From contig JBGAKX010000034.1 in the NCBI GenBank assembly GCA_044224215.1, positions 1 to 37,401 of the forward strand: a stretch of 37,401 bases of DNA, given 5' to 3'. Below are positions 6,935-14,174 of this stretch, in pieces. Position 1 is the stretch's first letter; every line of letters starts with the position of its first letter. The notes below the pieces were generated by a model. The model was not told where the DNA came from. It saw only the letters and a program-made list of their open reading frames with translations, and did no database searches. The stretch is from DAOMFM01 sp035429825. Lineage in GTDB: Bacteria > Acidobacteriota > Blastocatellia > UBA7656 > JADIYM01. The translations under genes were made by a program, and so were the position numbers.

Positions 6935-8584
6935 GTGGATCAGCCCATTCGACGAAAGCGCGTCGTCATTCTCGGCGGAGGCTTTGCCGGCGTATATGCC
7001 GCTCAGTATCTCGAGAAGCACCTCGGCAACCGGGACGACTTCGAGATCGTCCTGATCAACCGCGAAAACTACTTTGTGTTCCAGCCGATGCTGCCCGAAG
7101 TCATCTCCGGCAGCATCGGTCTGCTCGACACGGTGAGCCCGATCCGGCGGCTGTTGCCAAAGACAAAGCTGCACGTCCGCCAGATCGAGGCCGTCGACCT
7201 TGTGGCGCGCACGGTGACGACAAGCCCGGGGTTTCACCAGCACGCGCACACGATCGCCTTCGACCACCTGGTCATTGCACTTGGTAACGTCACTGATTTC
7301 AGAGGGTTACGGGGTCTGCCCGAGCACGCCATGCCGTTCAAGGACCTCGCCGACGCCGTGCGGCTCAGAAACCATGTCATCCACGCGCTCGAGGAAGCTG
7401 CCGTCGAGGACGACGATCCGGAGCTCAGGCGGCGGCTGCTGACGTTCGTCGTCGCCGGAGGCGGGTTTTCGGGCGTCGAGGTCGTCGCGGAGCTCAACGA
7501 CTTTGTCCGCGGCGTGGCCCGGACCTACCGGGGAATTGATCCGGCCGAGATCAAGGTCGTGCTGCTGCACTCCGGCGACCGAATCCTGCCTGAAATGGGC
7601 GAGAGCCTGGCACTCTACGCGCAGGAGCTGCTCGCCAAACGCGGCGTCGACATCCGGCTTCACACGAGGCTTGAGGCGGCCACGAGCGACGAAGCGGTTC
7701 TCGACGATGGAACGCGTATCGCAACCAAGACAATCTGTTCCACGGTTCCCAGCTCGCCGCACCCGGTCGTCGACGCGCTTCCTCTTCCAAAGGGACGCGG
7801 CGGCCGGCTGATCGTGTCGTCCGGGCTCGAGGTGGACGGAGCGAGCCAGATCTGGGCGCTCGGCGACTGCGCGCTGGTTCCCGCTCCCGACGGTGGATAT
7901 GCTCCGCCCACGGCACAGCACGCGATCCGGCAGGCAAAGACCGCCGCGCACAACATCGTCGCCGAAATCCGAGGCGGATCGCGGCGCGTATTCGATTTCA
8001 AGGGTCTTGGCAAGATGGGCGCACTCGGTCACCGGTCCGCGGTCGCCGAGGTGTTTGGTATGAAGATTTCCGGATTTCTGGCGTGGTGGATGTGGCGCAC
8101 GATCTACCTGATGAAGCTGCCCGGCTGGGGACGGCGGCTGAAGGTGGCATCATCGTGGACGCTCGACCTGCTGTTGCCGGCCGAGCTCGTGCAGCTCAAC
8201 CTGGCCACGCAGGCGGGTCTCGGCCACGAACATTTCGAGCCCGGGCAGACGGTATTTCGCGAGGGCGACCTCGGCGACCGGGTCTACATTCTCCTGAGCG
8301 GCGCGGCCGAAGTTGTCCGCGGTACTGGGGCGGGCGAGACAGTGCTTGCACAACTCAAGGCAGGGGAGTACTTTGGCGAAATGGCCCTGCTGAATCGGGC
8401 TCCCCGAAACGCAACGGTGCGTTGCGTCTCGCCGATGGACACTTTGAGTCTTCCAAAGAACGAATTCGGAGCACTTGCTGCCAATCTGCCCGAACTGCGC
8501 GGGGCGTTCGAGCGGCGAATGGCGGAAAGGGCGGCTCCCAGAGTGCTTTCCGACGCGTCCGGCCTTGGAGCCGGTGTCGCGTAA
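6935..8584 (+). CDS. Type II NADH dehydrogenase-like flavoprotein with C-terminal cNMP-binding domain
   Basis: A 549-aa FAD/NAD-dependent oxidoreductase that in the NDH-2 family passes electrons from NADH to quinone at the inner membrane without pumping protons. The FAD motif is ILGGGFAGVYAA (residues 12-23), the NAD motif is FVVAGGGFSGVEVV and the second FAD site is IWALGDCALVP. After a membrane-associating region (LAWWMWRTIYLMKLPGWG) a cyclic-nucleotide-binding domain occupies about residues 425-530. It keeps the phosphate cassette FGEMALLNRAPRNATV, including the Glu and Arg that bind cNMP in PKA-type domains. The GTG at 6935 follows GGAGG by 4 nt; upstream codons lack homology. The fusion suggests respiratory activity gated by a cyclic nucleotide, which is inference. 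Confidence 0.9.
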   Translation: MDQPIRRKRVVILGGGFAGVYAAQYLEKHLGNRDDFEIVLINRENYFVFQPMLPEVISGSIGLLDTVSPIRRLLPKTKLHVRQIEAVDLVARTVTTSPGFHQHAHTIAFDHLVIALGNVTDFRGLRGLPEHAMPFKDLADAVRLRNHVIHALEEAAVEDDDPELRRRLLTFVVAGGGFSGVEVVAELNDFVRGVARTYRGIDPAEIKVVLLHSGDRILPEMGESLALYAQELLAKRGVDIRLHTRLEAATSDEAVLDDGTRIATKTICSTVPSSPHPVVDALPLPKGRGGRLIVSSGLEVDGASQIWALGDCALVPAPDGGYAPPTAQHAIRQAKTAAHNIVAEIRGGSRRVFDFKGLGKMGALGHRSAVAEVFGMKISGFLAWWMWRTIYLMKLPGWGRRLKVASSWTLDLLLPAELVQLNLATQAGLGHEHFEPGQTVFREGDLGDRVYILLSGAAEVVRGTGAGETVLAQLKAGEYFGEMALLNRAPRNATVRCVSPMDTLSLPKNEFGALAANLPELRGAFERRMAERAAPRVLSDASGLGAGVA

Positions 8585-8696
8585 CCAATCTCTTTCAATG
8601 CTTCCTGCCGGCCTGCGGTGCCGGTTGTCAATTCCACCATCAGGGGCGACGAGCTCGACTCGCCGCCCCGGTTCCACGACCACACAAGGAGAACGC

Positions 8697-9059
8697 ATGA
8701 AACGAAGAGACTTTGCTGCAACCATCATCGGTGCCGCGGTGACGGCCGGCGTTGTTGGCGGACCGGCGATTTCGGCGATTGCCAAGAGTCTTTCCAGCTC
8801 CAAGGAAAAGGCCAAGCACGCCTGCAAGGGCATGAACGAGTGCAAGGGCCAGGGCGGCTGCAAGACGGGCGCCAACGGTTGCGCTGGCAAGAACGACTGC
8901 AAGGGCAAGGGCGGGTGCGCCACCGTGGCCCATCACGATTGCGCTGGCAAGAACGAGTGCAAGGGCCAGGGCGGCTGCAAGACCGGGAACAACGGCTGCG
9001 CCGGCAAGAACGACTGCAAAGGCAAGGGCGGCTGCGCCGTTCCTGTGAAGCACGAGTAG
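8697..9059 (+). CDS. bufA2: Bufferin-type RiPP precursor (BufA2-like), 12 cysteines
   Basis: A 120-aa exported, Cys-rich precursor. MKRRDFAATIIGAAVTAG resembles a Tat-type signal (RR-x-F then a hydrophobic stretch). The mature part has 12 Cys at 43, 49, 55, 62, 68, 74 and 82, 88, 94, 101, 107, 113. These are two blocks with identical spacing 6-6-7-6-6, offset by 39 residues, with CKGxGGC and CAGKNDC units. Bufferins are copper-binding periplasmic peptides whose cysteines are modified by an MNIO enzyme, here encoded next. AAGGAG lies 5 nt before the ATG. The high Lys/Gly content leaves little else for the fold. Metal specificity (copper or another thiophilic metal) is not proven. Confidence 0.88.
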   Translation: MKRRDFAATIIGAAVTAGVVGGPAISAIAKSLSSSKEKAKHACKGMNECKGQGGCKTGANGCAGKNDCKGKGGCATVAHHDCAGKNECKGQGGCKTGNNGCAGKNDCKGKGGCAVPVKHE

Positions 9060-9088
9060 GCACCGGCGTATCGGTAGCAGCGGCGCGT

Positions 9089-9127
9089 CAAAGCGTCCGT
9101 GTTCCGACGAATGGAACGGACGCTTTG
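9089..9127 (+). terminator. Strong hairpin between precursor and enzyme genes
   Basis: CAAAGCGTCCGT (9089-9100) pairs perfectly with ACGGACGCTTTG (9116-9127). A TCC/GGA extension (9103-9105 with 9113-9115) follows a 2-nt bulge, and the loop is 7 nt. It lies 30 nt after the precursor stop and 36 nt before the DUF692 start. A T-poor tail argues for a partial terminator or an mRNA-stabilising 3' structure. Either would give more precursor transcript than enzyme transcript. Confidence 0.65.
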
Positions 9128-9163
9128 GCTCGTCGTTGTTCAAGACCCACGGGGAGACACACC

Positions 9164-10003
9164 ATGTCCGAGAACCGTTGGAATTACCCTGACCTTGGCT
9201 TCGGCGTCGGCCTCAGGACCGTGCACTACCCGTACGTCCTCAGCCAGCAGCCCAAGGTCGACTGGTTCGAGATCATCTCAGAGAACTACATGGATACGGG
9301 CGGCCGCCCGGTGTTCATCCTCGACCAGGTGGCGGAACGATACCCCGTCGTGATGCACGGCGTGTCGCTGTCGATCGGCAGCACGAGCGAGCTCGATCGC
9401 GACTACCTGTCCAAGCTCAAGGCACTCGCCGACCGCGTCGACGCGCGCTGGGTTTCGGACCATCTCTGCTGGACCGGCGTCGGTGGCCGCAACGTGCACG
9501 ACCTCCTGCCGATGCCGTACACCGAAGAGGCGCTCGCGCACACGATCGCGCGCGCGCGCGAGGTGTCCGAGATCATCGAGCGGCCGATCGTGCTCGAGAA
9601 TCCGTCTTCGTACCTTGCGTACCGCGATTCGGACATCACCGAATGGGAGTTTCTGGCGACGCTCGCGCGCGAGGCCGACTGCGGCATCCTGCTCGACGTC
9701 AACAACGTCTTTGTGAGCGCCTTCAACCACGGATTCGACGCGCGCGAGTACATTGCCGCGATGCCGGCCGACCGCGTGGTTCAGTACCACCTCGCCGGGC
9801 ACACCAACAAGGGCACGCACATTCTGGACACGCACAGCCGGCCCGTCATCGACGAGGTCTGGGAGCTCTACCGGCTTGCGTGCGAGACGATCGGCGGCCG
9901 TTCGACGCTGCTCGAGTGGGACGAGGACATCCCGGAATTCCAGGTCGTGCACGCCGAAGTCCTCAAGGCCCGGGCGTATCGCGCCGCGACGGTGGCGGCA
10001 TGA
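9164..10003 (+). CDS. bufB: DUF692/MNIO oxidative enzyme, BufB
   Basis: A 279-aa multinuclear non-haem iron enzyme (DUF692, TIM-barrel fold) that oxidatively modifies cysteines of the bufferin precursor in the cytoplasm before export. Candidate metal ligands occur in the order expected for the family: VMHGVSLSIG (His), WVSDHLCWTG (Asp, His), VLENPSSY (Glu), LLDVNNVFVSA (Asp, Asn), YHLAGH (two His), DTHSRPV (Asp, His) and LLEWDEDIP (Glu, Asp). The length is normal. GGGGAG lies 7 nt before the ATG. Its last codons overlap the DUF2063 gene (ATGA), so the two are translated together. Related family members include MbnB and HvfB. Confidence 0.95.
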   Translation: MSENRWNYPDLGFGVGLRTVHYPYVLSQQPKVDWFEIISENYMDTGGRPVFILDQVAERYPVVMHGVSLSIGSTSELDRDYLSKLKALADRVDARWVSDHLCWTGVGGRNVHDLLPMPYTEEALAHTIARAREVSEIIERPIVLENPSSYLAYRDSDITEWEFLATLAREADCGILLDVNNVFVSAFNHGFDAREYIAAMPADRVVQYHLAGHTNKGTHILDTHSRPVIDEVWELYRLACETIGGRSTLLEWDEDIPEFQVVHAEVLKARAYRAATVAA

Positions 10004-10848
10004 AGGACGAAGCGATGGCGGCACACGCGTCGACGGCGCAGATCCAGGAGTGGGCGCAGGTCGTGATCACGACCGACGGCGAGATCGACGAGGCCCTTGG
10101 CGCCGCATCGACGGCAACGGGTCTTCCGGGCAGCGCAATCACGGACCTGACGCTTCCATCCGAGACGCTCTCGGAACGCGAACGGCTCGAGATCTACCGC
10201 GACATGTACCTGATCCGGATGCGTGACGCATTGATCGACGACTACCCGTCGACGCTCGACTTTCTGGGATGGGACGCGTTCGAGCAGCTCGTCGCCGACT
10301 ACGTGCGCGTGTATCCGTCGCGAAGCTTCACGCTCAACCACCTCGGAGATCATCTGCCCGAGTACGTCAAGTCGGCGTCGAATCTCGAGCGGCGCGACGT
10401 GCTCACGGATCTGACGCGGCTCGAGCTCGAGATCACGCAGATCTTCCACGCCGATGAATCGCAGGCGCTCTCAGTCGAAGCAGTCGCCGCGATACCGCCC
10501 GACGCGTGGAATACGGCGCGTCTGAAACCCATAGCGGCGCTCGGACTTCTCTCGCTTCGCCACGCGGTCACCAGGTATCACGAAGCCGCGCGCGCGGACT
10601 CGCCGCGCCCGAAGATCCCGCGCAAGCGTACGTACGTCGTCGTGTACCGCAAGGACTACAGCGTGTACCACATTGAACTGTCGGCCGCCGAATACGAGCT
10701 GCTGTCGGCCGTCGTCGCCGGCGAGCGTCTGGGCGATGCGGTCGCCAAGGCGACGCGCGGCATGAAGCCGCAGGCTGCCGAGACGATCGTGTTCAAGTGT
10801 TTCAGCGAGTGGGTCGCGCGAGGATTCTTCACGTCGGTGGAATACTAG
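10000..10848 (+). CDS. bufC: DUF2063 partner protein, BufC
   Basis: A 282-aa protein that in bufferin loci partners the DUF692 enzyme, probably by binding the precursor leader. The N-terminal DUF2063 domain includes LSERERLEIYRDMYLIRMRD and LIDDYPSTLDFLG (residues about 55-95). The C-terminal region (SAAEYELLSAVVAGERLGDA) looks like a winged-helix fold of the kind found in RiPP recognition elements. It lacks a signal peptide, so it acts in the cytoplasm. It starts at the ATGA overlap with bufB. A 57-nt gap then leads to the lipoprotein gene. Confidence 0.9.
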   Translation: MKDEAMAAHASTAQIQEWAQVVITTDGEIDEALGAASTATGLPGSAITDLTLPSETLSERERLEIYRDMYLIRMRDALIDDYPSTLDFLGWDAFEQLVADYVRVYPSRSFTLNHLGDHLPEYVKSASNLERRDVLTDLTRLELEITQIFHADESQALSVEAVAAIPPDAWNTARLKPIAALGLLSLRHAVTRYHEAARADSPRPKIPRKRTYVVVYRKDYSVYHIELSAAEYELLSAVVAGERLGDAVAKATRGMKPQAAETIVFKCFSEWVARGFFTSVEY

Positions 10849-10905
10849 CGGCGCATCCGTGGATCTATTCACCGTCGGGATTATTCACGAAGGAGACGAG
10901 AAGAC

Positions 10906-11304
10906 ATGAGGAAGATGACTGGTGGAGTGATGGCGGCGGTGATCGCGGGTGTGATGGCCGGATGTCAGGCGGCAGAGCAGCCCAAGAAGGCAGAGCCGGC
11001 ACCGGCCCCCGCGGCCGCGAGCTCCGCGCAACCTGCGCCCGCGGCACCTGCCGGATCGACGGCGGTCGCCGATCAGGGGAACCAGGCACAGCCGGCGGCG
11101 GACGACGCCAAGGCGAAGAAGGGTGGCAAGGGCGGCAAGGGCGACAAGAACGGATGCGGCGGCGCGAACGGGTGCGGTTCCACCGACGACGCGAAGGCGC
11201 CGGATGCGACCGCGCCGGCGGCCAGCGACCAGGCGACCAAGTCGAACAAGAACGACACGAGCAAGAATGGTTGCAGCGGCAAGGACGGCTGCAGCAGCCG
11301 GTAA
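10906..11304 (+). CDS. Small lipoprotein with bufferin-like Cys pairs
   Basis: A 132-aa predicted lipoprotein: a hydrophobic N-terminus ends in VMAGC, with the acylated Cys at residue 20. A long Ala/Pro/Lys-rich linker (about 21-75) follows. The C-terminal part carries only four further Cys, as CGGANGC (84-90) and CSGKDGC (123-129). These match the C-x5-C spacing and flavour of CAGKNDC in the upstream precursor, and the two pairs are 39 residues apart, the same as that precursor's block period. AAGGAGA precedes the ATG. It may be a second MNIO substrate held at a membrane, or a metal acceptor for mature bufferin. I know of no named family. Confidence 0.75.
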   Translation: MRKMTGGVMAAVIAGVMAGCQAAEQPKKAEPAPAPAAASSAQPAPAAPAGSTAVADQGNQAQPAADDAKAKKGGKGGKGDKNGCGGANGCGSTDDAKAPDATAPAASDQATKSNKNDTSKNGCSGKDGCSSR

Positions 11305-11317
11305 GAGGAGGCAGAGC

Positions 11318-11815
11318 ATGGCAGGCACTCTCCTCGACCGCGCGCGAACGCTCTACGAGCGCTTTGCGGGGTTGCTCGGGTATCTCCAAAGCCCGCTGCT
11401 CCTTGCGATGCGTCTCTTCTGGGGGTCGCAGTTCTTCCTGACAGGGAAGGGAAAGCTGATGAACCTCGAACGCACGACGACGTTCTTTGCATCGCTCAAT
11501 ATCCCGATGCCGGGCGTAAATGCGGCGATCGCGGGCACGACCGAGATGGTTGGGGGGGCGTTGCTCGTTCTCGGGCTTGGATCGCGGCTTGCGAGCATCC
11601 CGCTGGTGTTCACGATGCTCGTTGCCTATGCGACCGCCGAGCGGGAGGCGCTCTCGGCCCTGCTCACGGATCCGTCGCAGTTCACGGGCGCCGAGCCGTT
11701 CCTGTTCATGCTGACCGCGCTCGTGGTCCTTGCGTTCGGACCTGGTGCGATCTCGCTCGACGAGCTGTTGAAGCGGCGCCTCGGGCTCACCGAGGAAGCC
11801 CCGGCAGCGGCCTGA
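11318..11815 (+). CDS. DoxX-family membrane protein (BufD-like)
   Basis: A 165-aa DoxX-like protein with about four membrane helices. It starts in LLLAMRLFWGSQFFLTGKGKL, the conserved first helix with Arg and the TGKGKL turn. EMVGGALLVLGLGSRLASIPL follows, and a last helix runs near 130-148. DoxX proteins accompany bufferin and related MNIO loci, where the role is unsettled (redox or transport partner). AGGAGG lies 6 nt before the ATG, 13 nt after the lipoprotein stop, so it is in the same operon. It ends 16 nt from the stop of the convergent NnrS-like gene, with a long dyad between them. Confidence 0.88.
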   Translation: MAGTLLDRARTLYERFAGLLGYLQSPLLLAMRLFWGSQFFLTGKGKLMNLERTTTFFASLNIPMPGVNAAIAGTTEMVGGALLVLGLGSRLASIPLVFTMLVAYATAEREALSALLTDPSQFTGAEPFLFMLTALVVLAFGPGAISLDELLKRRLGLTEEAPAAA

Positions 11816-11821
11816 AATGCG

Positions 11822-11863
11822 CCCCCGCTGGTCACGCGAGCCTGGCTCGCGTGACCCTGGGGG
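11822..11863. terminator. Bidirectional terminator-like dyad
   Basis: GGTCACGCGAGCC (11830-11842) and GGCTCGCGTGACC (11844-11856) are perfect complements around one base. CCCCC (11822-11826) and GGGGG (11859-11863) extend the dyad. It lies between the convergent doxX-like and NnrS-like genes and includes the last codons of the latter. It is well placed to stop transcription from both sides, although no T-run is present. Confidence 0.6.
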
Positions 11864-13157
11864 ACGCCATCGTGATGCCGAGGTTCGCGGCGAACGCGCA
11901 CACGGCCACGAGCTCGACGAGCGCCGAGACGGGCAACACGTGCCACGCCCACGGCGCGTTTGCGTCGTACGCGGCGATCTGCGACACGACGCGCAACGTG
12001 CAGCCGATGTTCAGTATGACGAGCGCCGCACGGGCGAGCGCGAGACTGAAGATCGGCCGGCCTCCGGCAAAGACCGGCAGGACCACGGGACCAACCGTGA
12101 AGACCATCACGGACAGGAACCCGACCGTCATCGCGTGGCGATATGCGCCGAGCATTCCCGTTGTTGGGCTGCCGTTGATCGCGGCCAGAAGGCCGAGCGA
12201 CGCGCCGATCAGCATCCAGACGTACGCGACGCGAACCGCCGTCGCGCTCCACGGCGGAATGCCGTCGTGACCGACGTCTGCAGAGCGGCGCGCGTAGAGC
12301 CTGAGGCTCACAGTCGCGATCACCGTTGAGACGAGCAGCGCAGCGGCGCCTGCTGTGAAGAGCCCCGCGCAGTAGAGGACGACGCCTGCAAAGCACGTTG
12401 CCGTCGCAAGCAGCAGCCTCGAGCTCGACGGTTCGGGTGTGCCGATCATCCGCGGAATCCAGCGCGCGGTGAAGCCCCACACGAACGGCACGAGAAACGC
12501 CCACAACGCGACGGCGAGGATGCGTCGGTTCGCCTCGGGAGGAAAGACCGGCGCGTCGGCCCCATACGCGACCCACGCCGAGACGGCGACGTTCGCGACC
12601 AGTGACACGAGCAAGCCGAAGGTTCCGGCAATCACGACGACCGCCCAGGCCTCGGGCCGCCGTGCGGTATCGTCTGCCGGACGATGACCGCTCGACGCGC
12701 GCAGGAAGAGCAGAAATGCGCACAACTCGCACACCGAGCCGGCCACGAGCATCGCGCGCCACGGCGCGGGTGCGGTGCCGGCGCCCCAACGCAGCAGCAC
12801 GCCGGCCGTCCACAGCGCAAGACACAGCCAGCGTTCGTCGATTCCGGCGATGTGGACGAGGCGGTGCCGCGGCAGCGAGTGATATCCGATCCCGAGAATG
12901 AACGTGCCGATCCACCCAAAGAACTGCGCGTGACCGTGCGCCTGGACCCACGCGGCCGAGGCCGTGCCCGCGGCCTGGTGACCGCTGATCGTGATCAGGT
13001 TCATCACGCCGAGCAGCGTTCCGGGAACGAGCATGAAGAACAGACCCGTGGCGGCGAATGCGCGAAGAATCACGGGCTCGCCCTCGAGCCGCGTCAGCAT
13101 GTCGATGAGCGTGCCGGCCTGCGTGTTGGTGCGAGAAGTCGCCGGTGCGTGTTGCAT
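11832..13157 (-). CDS. NnrS-like multi-pass haem membrane protein
   Basis: A 441-aa protein with about twelve hydrophobic helices, resembling NnrS, a haem- and copper-containing membrane protein linked to nitric-oxide tolerance. The segment WVQAHGHAQFFGWIGTFILG, then GYHSLPRHRLVH, contains closely spaced His that could bind haem. MTVGFLSVMVFTVGPVVLP near the C-terminus fits the family. AAGGGG lies 9 nt before the ATG. The gene is preceded by a predicted CRP-type operator and -10 element, and lies in the same block as RIC and a CRP/FNR regulator. It might instead be a related haem protein of unknown role. The C-terminus lies within the terminator dyad. Confidence 0.8.
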   Translation of the reverse strand: MQHAPATSRTNTQAGTLIDMLTRLEGEPVILRAFAATGLFFMLVPGTLLGVMNLITISGHQAAGTASAAWVQAHGHAQFFGWIGTFILGIGYHSLPRHRLVHIAGIDERWLCLALWTAGVLLRWGAGTAPAPWRAMLVAGSVCELCAFLLFLRASSGHRPADDTARRPEAWAVVVIAGTFGLLVSLVANVAVSAWVAYGADAPVFPPEANRRILAVALWAFLVPFVWGFTARWIPRMIGTPEPSSSRLLLATATCFAGVVLYCAGLFTAGAAALLVSTVIATVSLRLYARRSADVGHDGIPPWSATAVRVAYVWMLIGASLGLLAAINGSPTTGMLGAYRHAMTVGFLSVMVFTVGPVVLPVFAGGRPIFSLALARAALVILNIGCTLRVVSQIAAYDANAPWAWHVLPVSALVELVAVCAFAANLGITMASPRVTRARLA

Positions 13158-13325
13158 GGCAGTGGACCCCTTCGTGTGCGGCGCCGCGCTGATATGACTG
13201 TTCCCGCGAAGACGCAGCCGGCTTGCCTAGCCTCTTGACGAAGGCATGATTGCGCCTCTCCGCAAGGCGGTGCGCCTCCGCGGGTCGGAGACGACGGTCG
13301 GTCGACTGCCGAACTCCACGCGTGG

Positions 13326-13367
13326 AATCTAGCGTGTGCGGTCGCAGCCTGCTGTGACTTGGGTCAC
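13326..13367 (-). promoter_or_regulatory. Predicted class II CRP-type promoter for the nnrS-like gene
   Basis: The perfect dyad GTGAC-TTGG-GTCAC covers 13354-13367. On the minus strand, TAGATT (13331 to 13326) fits a -10 box and predicts +1 at 13319. The dyad centre at 13360.5 then falls at -41.5, the classical class II activation position. The leader would be about 160 nt. The same geometry occurs upstream of the RIC gene. Confidence 0.6.
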
Positions 13368-13378
13368 GCGCCTTTGCG

Positions 13379-13443
13379 CACTTGTTTCCTTTGCGCCTTT
13401 GCGTGGAAATCTTGTTCACGCAAAGGCGCAAAGGCGCCAAGTG
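13379..13443. repeat. Dispersed palindrome, 'acgcaaaggcgc' family, second copy
   Basis: CCTTTGCGCCTTTGCGTG (13388-13405) is the exact complement of 13417-13434 around an 11-nt loop. The dyad continues as CACTTG (13379-13384) with CAAGTG (13438-13443) beyond a 3-by-3 internal loop. It lies between the regulator stop (13447) and the nnrS-like operator, so it is placed to end the upstream transcript. It shares ACGCAAAGGCGCA with the element at 3799-3863. Confidence 0.78.
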
Positions 13444-13446
13444 CCG

Positions 13447-14133
13447 CTAATCCCCCGCGAACATCCGCAGCGCATCCTCGTCCGGAATCGTCACGTGCCG
13501 CCCGTCGACGGTGACGAGACCGTCGTGGTGAAGCTTTGCGAGCGCGCGCGAGACCACCTCGCGGACCGATCCGACCCGGATCGCGATCTGCTCCTTCGTC
13601 AGCGGCAGATCGAAGGATACGCGCGAGCCTGTACGTTCGCCGCGCGACGCCGCCTCGGCGAGCAGCAGCCGGGCGATGCGCTGACCGACGTCCTGCAGCG
13701 ATATCGTGGCCACGAGATCGCTGCACCGACGAAGCCTGCCCGCGAGGATCTTGAGCGCGGCGAGCGCGATCTCGGGGCGCTCGATGCACAGCCGCCGCAC
13801 GTCTCGCTTGTCGATGAACAGGACCACGGTGTTCTCTTCGGCGGCGACGCTGGACGGCGTCGGCCGATCGTCGAAGACGGGAACCTCGGCGATCGTGGCG
13901 CCGGCGTGCTCGACGTGAATGACCTGCTCGCGACCGTCGAGGCTCTCGCGGTATGCGCGAACGGAACCGGAGACGACGACGTAGAGCCCGCGGGCCTGCT
14001 CACCCGCCAGGAAGAGCATCTCGTTCCGGCGGAGGTGGTGCTCGATCGCGGTGGCGGCAAGGGCCGACAGGGCGGAAATGTCCAGCTCGCCGAACAGAAC
14101 CGTCCGGCGCAGGGCGGCGATCTTGTCGACCAT
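13447..14133 (-). CDS. CRP/FNR-family transcriptional regulator
   Basis: A 228-aa regulator with an N-terminal cyclic-nucleotide-like beta-barrel (residues about 15-125, ending VAAEENTVVLFIDKRDV), a dimer helix, and a winged helix. The recognition helix SVREVVSRAL keeps the R-E-x3-R pattern of CRP, which reads GTGA half-sites, rather than the E-x2-S-R pattern of FNR. There is no N-terminal Cys cluster, so it is not an iron-sulphur FNR. In this neighbourhood a Dnr-like, NO- or haem-sensing role is plausible. The ATG abuts an 11-bp hairpin with no visible Shine-Dalgarno. It probably controls RIC and the nnrS-like gene through the two GTGAC dyads. Confidence 0.88.
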   Translation of the reverse strand: MVDKIAALRRTVLFGELDISALSALAATAIEHHLRRNEMLFLAGEQARGLYVVVSGSVRAYRESLDGREQVIHVEHAGATIAEVPVFDDRPTPSSVAAEENTVVLFIDKRDVRRLCIERPEIALAALKILAGRLRRCSDLVATISLQDVGQRIARLLLAEAASRGERTGSRVSFDLPLTKEQIAIRVGSVREVVSRALAKLHHDGLVTVDGRHVTIPDEDALRMFAGD

Positions 14134-14162
14134 AGGGTGCGATCATGGCCGGATCGCACCCT
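14134..14162 (-). promoter_or_regulatory. Intercistronic hairpin touching the regulator start codon
   Basis: AGGGTGCGATC (14134-14144) and GATCGCACCCT (14152-14162) form a perfect 11-bp stem with a 7-nt loop. It fills the 41-nt gap between the RIC stop and the regulator ATG, ending exactly at that ATG. It would hide the ribosome-binding region in a RIC-regulator transcript, lowering translation, or could act as a partial terminator. Confidence 0.55.
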
Positions 14163-14174
14163 GCGGCTCAAGTG

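Noticed and set aside
8625..8660. TTGTCA as a -35 for the bufferin operon
   Set aside because: No -10 at 16-18 bp spacing; transcription may come from the upstream dehydrogenase promoter.
8640..9143. Minus-strand frames rich in Ala/Leu across the Cys-rich precursor
   Set aside because: They mirror the Lys/Gly/Cys repeat of the plus-strand gene, which has signal, ribosome site and operon context.
13379..13443. CRISPR-like repeat
   Set aside because: It is a single palindrome with no regularly spaced spacers.
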